DNA from: Thauera sp. UBA6194
GTDB taxonomy: Bacteria > Pseudomonadota > Gammaproteobacteria > Burkholderiales > Rhodocyclaceae
DNA: 7,239 nucleotides
Assembly: GCA_002422685.1 (NCBI GenBank)
Contig: DITC01000059.1
Span: 1-7,239, forward strand
Direction of reading: 5' to 3'
The stretch's first letter is position 1, and every line of letters begins with the position of its first letter. Positions 1-7,239 of this stretch are shown piece by piece. The notes beneath the pieces are model-generated. The model did not search any database. It saw only the letters and a program-made list of their open reading frames with translations, and was not told where the DNA came from. Position numbers and translations under genes: made by a program.

Positions 1-11
1 ATTTCATCCCT

Positions 12-15
12 GGAG
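12..15 (+). promoter_or_regulatory. Ribosome binding site of the hemJ-like gene
   Basis: A GGAG core lies 10 bases before the ATG at 26, a somewhat long but usable spacing, and supports that start. Only 25 bases precede the gene in this window, so the promoter cannot be located. The TGA at 19-21 could end an upstream gene, but too little sequence is present to tell. Confidence 0.5.
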
Positions 16-25
16 TCCTGATCCG

Positions 26-436
26 ATGCTGACCCTGAAGGCCCTGCACATCGTTTTCGTCGTGAGCTGGTTCGCCGGCCTGTTCTACCTGCCGCGCCTG
101 TTCGTGAATCACGCCATGGTCGAGGATGCCGCCACGCGCGAGCGCCTGCAGTTGATGGAGGGCAAGCTCTACCGCTTCATGACCCCGCTCGGCATCCTCG
201 CCGTCGGTCTCGGCCTGTGGCTGTGGTTCGGCTACGGCTTCTCGGGCGGCTGGCTGCACGTGAAGACCCTGCTGGTGGTGTTCCTCATCGCCTACCATCT
301 GTATTGCGGCCGGCTGATGCGCGCCTTCGCCGCGGGGCGCAACACCCGCAGCCACGTCTGGTACCGCTATTTCAACGAGATCCCGGTGCTGGTGCTGTTC
401 GTGGTCGTGTTTCTGGTCGTGCTCAAGCCGTTCTGA
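26..436 (+). CDS. hemJ: HemJ/CopD-family membrane protein, probable protoporphyrinogen IX oxidase
   Basis: This 136-residue integral membrane protein matches the HemJ (UPF0093) family, which oxidises protoporphyrinogen IX to protoporphyrin IX in the inner membrane during haem synthesis. Seen directly: about four hydrophobic segments (near residues 4-22, 52-72, 77-95 and 119-134) and the family's conserved landmarks. These are an N-terminal KALHI with His8, then W15 and the LFYLPRLFV segment ending at His29; a WLHVK motif with His78 and Lys80; YH with His91; and the tail motif YRYFNEIP (113-120) ending in KPF. Family knowledge: characterised HemJ proteins bind haem b through conserved histidines; His8 is the best candidate ligand. 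The length is typical of the family. The more distant CopD-like copper proteins are the main alternative, but the NEIP and C-terminal KPF signatures favour HemJ. It leads the + strand gene group; a 59-base gap separates it from the response regulator. Confidence 0.85.
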   Translation: MLTLKALHIVFVVSWFAGLFYLPRLFVNHAMVEDAATRERLQLMEGKLYRFMTPLGILAVGLGLWLWFGYGFSGGWLHVKTLLVVFLIAYHLYCGRLMRAFAAGRNTRSHVWYRYFNEIPVLVLFVVVFLVVLKPF

Positions 437-460
437 ACATGCGACGTACGGACGATGCGC

Positions 461-479
461 GCCTCGCCGCGCGCGAGGC
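461..479 (+). other. Small GC-rich inverted repeat before the response regulator RBS
   Basis: GCCTCG (461-466) and CGAGGC (474-479) can form a 6-bp stem around a 7-base loop. It sits in the 59-bp gap between the hemJ-like gene and the response regulator, ending seven bases before the AGGAGG ribosome binding site. No T-run follows, so it does not look like a rho-independent terminator. It could influence translation initiation or simply reflect high GC content. It would lie inside the coding region if the regulator began at the alternative ATG at 439. Confidence 0.25.
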
Positions 480-485
480 ACCAAC

Positions 486-491
486 AGGAGG
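486..491 (+). promoter_or_regulatory. Strong Shine-Dalgarno fixing the response regulator start at 496
   Basis: A perfect AGGAGG lies four bases before the ATG at 496. This is the best ribosome binding site in the window. It argues for that start over the in-frame ATG at 439 and the far-upstream GTG at 217, which lies inside the hemJ-like gene. Confidence 0.7.
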
Positions 492-495
492 CGAC

Positions 496-1949
<1,454 letters not shown>

Positions 1950-1953
<4 letters not shown>

Positions 1954-1996
1954 GCGCTGCGCTGCTGCGCTGCGGCAGGCCGGGCGCGGGCGCGTG

Positions 1997-1997
<1 letters not shown>
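1950..1997 (+). CDS. Possible 15-residue coupling mini-ORF between regulator and kinase
   Basis: An ATG at 1950 overlaps the response regulator stop (ATGA, 1950-1953). It opens a 15-codon frame (MSAALLRCGRPGAGA) whose TGA at 1995-1997 overlaps the kinase ATG (TGATG, 1995-1999). The kinase has no convincing Shine-Dalgarno at normal spacing, so ribosomes terminating here could re-initiate on the kinase. The only ribosome-binding-like bases for the mini-ORF are GAGG at 1945-1948, too close to be good, so coupling from the regulator would be needed. The peptide has no recognisable function and the arrangement could be chance in GC-rich DNA. Confidence 0.2.
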
Positions 1998-4068
<2,071 letters not shown>

Positions 4069-4072
<4 letters not shown>

Positions 4073-4572
4073 GAGTCATCGGGTTCGCCGGCTGGTCCGG
4101 CAGCGGCAAGACCACGCTGGTGGAGCAGGTCGTTCGCGCCTTGAGCGCGCGCGGCATGCGCGTGTCGCTGGTCAAGCATGCTCACCACAGTTTCGATATC
4201 GACCATGCGGGCAAGGACTCCTGGCGCCATCGCCAGGCCGGCTGCAGCGAGGTGCTGGTGAGCTCCGGCCAGCGCTGGTCGCTGACGCGCGAGCTGCGCG
4301 GCGCGCCGGAGGCCACGCTCGACGATCTGCTTGCCCAGCTCGGGCCCTGCGACATCGTGCTCGTCGAGGGTTTCAAGCGCGCATCGATCCCCAAGATCGA
4401 GGTCTGGCGCAAGGTGGTCAGCGAGCCGCTGCTGCATCCGGACGACCCGCACATCGTCGCGGTGGCGACCGACGAGGCGCTCGCGACGGGGCTGCCTCAG
4501 CTCGACATCAACGATCCGGCTGCGGTGGCGGACTTCATCGTCGCCTACCTCGGGCTCAATCCAGCCCGATGA
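4069..4572 (+). CDS. mobB: MobB, GTP-binding accessory protein of molybdenum cofactor synthesis
   Basis: This 167-residue cytoplasmic P-loop protein matches MobB, close to the usual length (about 170). Seen directly: an N-terminal MRVIGFAG strand running into Walker A GWSGSGKTT (8-16); a VKHAHHSFDID segment (35-45) and the AGKDSWRHRQAG element (47-58) characteristic of the family; the DIVLVEGFK motif (95-103) with E100 and G101; and KIEVWR (109-114). Family knowledge: MobB binds GTP and assists MobA in converting molybdopterin to its guanine dinucleotide form, but is not strictly essential in E. coli. The ATG at 4069 overlaps the kinase stop codon, with a weak GGA six bases upstream, so translation is probably coupled. 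Its 3' end overlaps the convergent regulator gene by 17 bp. mobA is nearby but on the opposite strand, so the two Mob proteins come from separate transcripts. Confidence 0.93.
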
Positions 4573-5569
4573 GCGTGCCGAGCGGCGACAGGTCGTAGCC
4601 GCCCAGTCTCTGCGCGAACGCGCGCGCACGGGCCTTGCCGCAGGCGGCGAGCAGATCCTGGAACAGGCGGCGGAACATCACGTCGCGGGGCAGGGCGAGA
4701 TCGAAGGCTTCCCAGCCCAGGGGCAGGAAGTCGAGCCCGAATTCCGCCGCGGCGGCCCGCGTGCCGGGGGCGCAGTCGGCGTCCTCGCGGGCGACCAGCG
4801 CGGCGGCTTCGCGCTCGGTGTGGGCGGTGGCGACGGTCGTGCAGTCGGTAAGCGCGAAGCCGCGGCTGGAGAGCGCGGACTCGAGAAAGTGCGCCGAGCC
4901 CGCGCCCGCCTGGCGCATCGCCCAACGGTAGTCGAAGGCGGCGAGCGTCTCGATGCCCTCCACCGCCAGGCCGCGGCGCAGGATCACGCCCTGCTCGCGC
5001 AGCGCCAGACGTACCAGAGCCCACTGGCGCAGGCCGCCGAAGCGGCGCAGCAGGGTGGTGTGCTGCTGCACGCTGTGCTCCACCCCGCCCCAGTGCAGCG
5101 CGCACACGTTGGCGCGGCGCTGCGCGAGCAGGGCCAGGCCGGTGAGCGTTCCGGTGGGGCTGTAGGCGACGCAGGCCTCGGCGCCGAGCTCCGCCGCCAG
5201 CGCCGAGACCGTCGCGGCCAGCAAGGGGTCGTCGCTGCCGGTGATCAGCAGGCGGTCGGTGAGCGCGCCGCCATGCGCCTGCTCGAGCAGCCACTCTTCC
5301 AGCAGCGCGCGCGGAAACAGCCACTTGCCGCCGATGCGCGCGGCCGGGATCTCGCGGCTGTTGGCGAGCGCGTAGAGCTTCTTCTCGTTCAGGTGCAGGA
5401 AGGCGGCGGCCTCGCGCGCGCTCAGGCAAACGGTGTCTGCGCAGGCGCTGGCGTGCACGCTGGCCGGGCCGGCGTGTTGCGCGTGCGCCCCGTCTGCGTC
5501 GGGCGTCGGCGCGCGCGCGTCAGCGGCGGCGTCGGGCGAGCGCGAACGGGCGGGGCGGGCGGGGCGCAT
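4556..5569 (-). CDS. One-component regulator: excisionase-type HTH plus PBP-like (molybdate-type) ligand domain
   Basis: This protein of about 337 residues has three parts. Residues 1-45 are a low-complexity Ala/Arg/Pro/Asp tail. Residues 47-97 form an excisionase/MerR-like helix-turn-helix (LSAREAAAFLHLNEKKLYAL, then IPAARIGGKWLFPR as the wing). The remainder (about 105-330) resembles the cytoplasmic PBP-like domain of the COG1910 group, annotated as molybdate-binding. Its landmarks are LLITGSDDPLLAA near 107-119, SPTGTLTGLALL (137-148), RQAGAGSAHFL (219-229) and LDFLPLGWEAFDLALPR (279-295). Inferred role: a DNA-binding sensor of molybdate, tungstate or a related ligand that adjusts the neighbouring mob/fdh genes. 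It follows mobA by 32 bases on the same strand with no clear ribosome binding site. Alternative starts are GTG at 5575 and GTG at 5458; the latter begins just ahead of the HTH and drops most of the tail. No signal peptide is visible. Confidence 0.82.
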   Translation of the reverse strand: MRPARPARSRSPDAAADARAPTPDADGAHAQHAGPASVHASACADTVCLSAREAAAFLHLNEKKLYALANSREIPAARIGGKWLFPRALLEEWLLEQAHGGALTDRLLITGSDDPLLAATVSALAAELGAEACVAYSPTGTLTGLALLAQRRANVCALHWGGVEHSVQQHTTLLRRFGGLRQWALVRLALREQGVILRRGLAVEGIETLAAFDYRWAMRQAGAGSAHFLESALSSRGFALTDCTTVATAHTEREAAALVAREDADCAPGTRAAAAEFGLDFLPLGWEAFDLALPRDVMFRRLFQDLLAACGKARARAFAQRLGGYDLSPLGTLIGLD

Positions 5570-5601
5570 CGGCACGGATTCGGGCGGCTTCGCGAGCGTG
5601 C

Positions 5602-6243
5602 TCAGGCGGCGCCCGCCGGCAGATCTTTCGCTGCCGCGGCCAGTTCGTCGCGGGTGTTGATGTTGCGGAAGGCGGCCTCTTCGTCGTCGAAGCTCACCTC
5701 CACCACCTCGAGCGTGCCGTACCAGCGGTCGATCTTGCGTCCGCCCCCGCCGAGGAAGGCGCCGAGGTGGTCGGCGACGTCGCGCCGGCACAGGCAGAAC
5801 ACCGGATACGGCTGGTCGAAGGTCTTGGCCACCGCGAGCTGGGCGTCGGCGGCGTGCAGCGCGGCGGCGAGGCGCTCGACCAGGTCGGCGGGCAGGAAGG
5901 GTGAGTCGCAGGGCGCGGTGACGACCAGCGGATGTCGGGCGCGCGTGAGCGCGGCGTGCAGCCCGGCGAGCGGGCCGGCGAAACCGCCGATGTCGTCGCC
6001 GAACACCGGGTAGCCGAAGGCCTGCCAGGCTGCCTGGTTCTGGTTGGCGTTGATCATGAGCTCGTCGACCTGGGGGGCGAGGCGCGCCAGCGCATGCGCC
6101 GCCATCGGCTGGCCGGCGAGCTCGACCAGCCCCTTGTCGACGCCGCCCATGCGGTTGCCCTGGCCGCCGGCGAGCAGCACGCCGGTGATGCTGCGTTCGG
6201 CGGGGCGGGGTGAAGTGGAGGATGCGGGATTGGCGTCGTTCAT
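5602..6243 (-). CDS. mobA: MobA, molybdenum cofactor guanylyltransferase
   Basis: This 213-residue cytoplasmic enzyme transfers GMP from GTP to molybdopterin, making the guanine dinucleotide cofactor used by DMSO-reductase-family enzymes such as formate dehydrogenase. Diagnostic features: the nucleotide-binding loop LLAGGQGNRMGGVDKGL (23-39) with K37; GPLAGLHAAL (90-99); the metal-binding PCDSP (111-115) with D112; and the C-terminal FRNINTRDEL (192-201), which carries the NINT signature. It is slightly longer than the E. coli enzyme (194 residues) because of a loosely structured N-terminal extension of about 18 residues and a short Ala-rich tail. The start at 6243 is the only ATG close ahead of the nucleotide loop; its Shine-Dalgarno is weak. 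The frame stays open upstream to 6684, inside fdhD, but that extension has no family similarity. It lies between fdhD and the PBP-domain regulator, probably in one transcript. Confidence 0.94.
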   Translation of the reverse strand: MNDANPASSTSPRPAERSITGVLLAGGQGNRMGGVDKGLVELAGQPMAAHALARLAPQVDELMINANQNQAAWQAFGYPVFGDDIGGFAGPLAGLHAALTRARHPLVVTAPCDSPFLPADLVERLAAALHAADAQLAVAKTFDQPYPVFCLCRRDVADHLGAFLGGGGRKIDRWYGTLEVVEVSFDDEEAAFRNINTRDELAAAAKDLPAGAA

Positions 6244-6383
6244 CGCTTGCAAGGTCTCGTGTTCAGGTTGATGACTGTTCGCTGGCGTGTCGAGAGCGGG
6301 CTTGCTGTGCAGGGCTTGTTGGCGGTGGCTGCTCGCGCCGGTTCGTGCTTTTGCCGGTGCATGCAAAGGGTCGAGCGCTCGCT
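6244..6383 (-). other. fdhD-mobA spacer with several short palindromes
   Basis: This 140-bp gap is the longest non-coding stretch in the window. It holds CGAGCGCTCG (6372-6381) directly after the fdhD stop, TGCATGCA (6358-6365), and CTTGCAAG (6246-6253) two bases before the mobA ATG, plus a direct repeat of GGGCTTG (6298-6304 and 6312-6318, + strand). No T-run follows the first palindrome, so it is not a typical terminator. I saw no ModE-like box, sigma-54 element or sigma-70 promoter with both hexamers. The gap may hold a secondary promoter or operator for mobA and the regulator, possibly the regulator's own site, but nothing in the sequence proves this. Confidence 0.3.
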
Positions 6384-7211
6384 TCAGTCGCGCTCGAAGC
6401 TGTCCTCGCCGGTATAGAGCAGATAGTGCTTGCCTTGGGCGCGGCCGATCAGGGTCAGGCCGATCTTTTGTGCGATCTGCCAGCCCATGTGGGTCAGGCC
6501 CGAGCGCGACACCAGGAAGGGGATGCCCATCTGCGCGGTCTTGATCACCATCTCCGAGGTGAGTCGGCCGGTGGTGTAGAAGATCTTGTCGGCGCCCTCG
6601 AGTTCGTCCAGCCACATCTGGCCGGCGATCGCGTCGACTGCGTTGTGGCGGCCGACATCCTCGAAGAACATCAGGATCTCGCAACCGGCGGGCGTGGCCT
6701 GCGCGAGCGCGCAGCCGTGCACCGCGCCGGCCTGTTTGTAGATGGATTCGTGGTGGCGCACCGCGTCCATCAGCGCGTACAGCGTCGATTGCGTCAGCCG
6801 GCGGTCGTGAGGCAGGCGGATCTGGTCGATCTCGTCCATCAGCCCGCCGAACACGGTGCCCTGGCCGCAGCCGGTGGTGACGGTGCGGTTGCCGAGTTTC
6901 TGGTCGGCATCGTGCAGGCCGTCGCGGGTGGTCACCGATACGGCGTCGACCTCCCAGTCCACCTGCACCGCGACGATCTCGTCGAGGCGCTTCACCAGGC
7001 GCTGGTTGCGCAGCCAGCCGATGGTCAGCGCCTCGGGCGCGGCGCCCAAGGTCATCAGGGTGACGATCTCGCGTTTGTCGACGTAGAGGGTGAGCGGGTG
7101 CTCGGCGGCGATCGAGGTCGGCACCGTCTCGCCGTGCTCGTTGGTGGCGGGGATGTCGACGGTGAGCGGGCGACTGGCCTGGCTCAGCAGCGGACGGTAG
7201 GGGAGAGACAT
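6384..7211 (-). CDS. fdhD: FdhD, formate dehydrogenase sulfurtransferase/accessory protein
   Basis: This 275-residue cytoplasmic protein belongs to the FdhD family, which takes sulfur from a cysteine desulfurase (IscS in E. coli) and delivers it to the bis-MGD cofactor of formate dehydrogenase. Seen directly: the HPLTLYVD region (38-45); the active-site loop TTGCGQGTVFGGL (112-124) with Cys115; the AGAVHGCALA element (161-170) with Cys167; the highly conserved FEDVGRHNAVD (183-193); and the C-terminal TTGRLTSEMV and VSRSGLT segments (213-222, 234-240). The E. coli protein has a CXXC in the loop (C121/C124); here the second cysteine position is Gly118, leaving a single loop thiol. Length is normal. 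No good Shine-Dalgarno precedes the ATG at 7211, and the frame is open to the window edge (28 bases), so a start further upstream is possible. It is the first gene of the - strand group seen here. Confidence 0.93.
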   Translation of the reverse strand: MSLPYRPLLSQASRPLTVDIPATNEHGETVPTSIAAEHPLTLYVDKREIVTLMTLGAAPEALTIGWLRNQRLVKRLDEIVAVQVDWEVDAVSVTTRDGLHDADQKLGNRTVTTGCGQGTVFGGLMDEIDQIRLPHDRRLTQSTLYALMDAVRHHESIYKQAGAVHGCALAQATPAGCEILMFFEDVGRHNAVDAIAGQMWLDELEGADKIFYTTGRLTSEMVIKTAQMGIPFLVSRSGLTHMGWQIAQKIGLTLIGRAQGKHYLLYTGEDSFERD

Positions 7212-7239
7212 TGCGGCGGCCCGAGGGTGCGTGAGCGCT

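Noticed and set aside
217..495. 93-codon N-terminal extension of the response regulator from a GTG inside hemJ
   Set aside because: The extension is low-complexity, overlaps the hemJ-like gene out of frame, and a perfect AGGAGG supports the ATG at 496. The ATG at 439 is possible but has no ribosome binding site.
437..495. Possible sigma-54 promoter (GGCAC near 477-481) before the response regulator
   Set aside because: The -24 GG is not followed by GC at the required 10-base spacing, and the site sits almost on the ribosome binding site.
5570..5791. Upstream extension of the PBP-domain regulator into mobA
   Set aside because: It would overlap mobA by about 190 bp with Arg-rich shadow sequence. 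The first sensible starts are 5575 (GTG) and 5569 (ATG).
4331..6013. 560-codon open frame on the + strand running from mobB across the regulator and into mobA
   Set aside because: It overlaps three well-supported genes in other frames, and its product is Arg/Ser/Ala-rich without motifs.
6372..6381. CGAGCGCTCG palindrome as a rho-independent terminator of fdhD
   Set aside because: A 10-bp perfect palindrome leaves almost no loop, and no T-run follows on the - strand, so the terminator criteria are not met.
6244..6684. Upstream extension of MobA into the 3' end of fdhD
   Set aside because: The added residues are antisense-like Arg/Asp-rich sequence from fdhD in another frame. MobA similarity begins only after the ATG at 6243.

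Overview
The window is a very GC-rich (roughly 70% by eye), densely packed bacterial segment with strong third-position G/C codon bias. The gene content and protein style suggest a betaproteobacterium, most likely of the Rhodocyclales (Thauera/Azoarcus/Aromatoleum type). It carries a HemJ-like membrane protein, a sigma-54-dependent two-component system, and molybdenum cofactor genes beside fdhD. The taxonomic call is inference from gene style and neighbourhood; there is no rRNA or other marker gene here.

The left half (26-4572) reads on the + strand as one probable transcription unit: hemJ-like protoporphyrinogen oxidase, an NtrC-family response regulator, its membrane-bound Cache/HAMP histidine kinase, and mobB. 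Kinase and mobB overlap by four bases (ATGA). Regulator and kinase are 43 bases apart, and a 15-codon mini-ORF exactly bridges that gap. The right half (4556-7211) reads on the - strand: fdhD, then mobA, then a one-component regulator that joins an excisionase/MerR-type helix-turn-helix to a periplasmic-binding-protein-like (molybdate-binding-type) domain. The two units converge, and their terminal genes (mobB and the regulator) overlap tail to tail by 17 bp.

The functional theme is molybdenum enzyme maturation, probably of formate dehydrogenase. MobA attaches GMP to molybdopterin, MobB is the GTP-binding accessory factor, and FdhD passes sulfur to the bis-MGD cofactor of formate dehydrogenase. 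The PBP-domain regulator is a candidate sensor of molybdate, tungstate or a related ligand. The two-component system is tied to mobB by translational overlap and so is a candidate controller of a sigma-54-dependent Mo-enzyme operon lying outside the window. No formate dehydrogenase structural gene, tRNA, rRNA, IS element, CRISPR array or convincing rho-independent terminator was seen. The only non-coding stretch above 100 bp is the 140-bp fdhD-mobA spacer.
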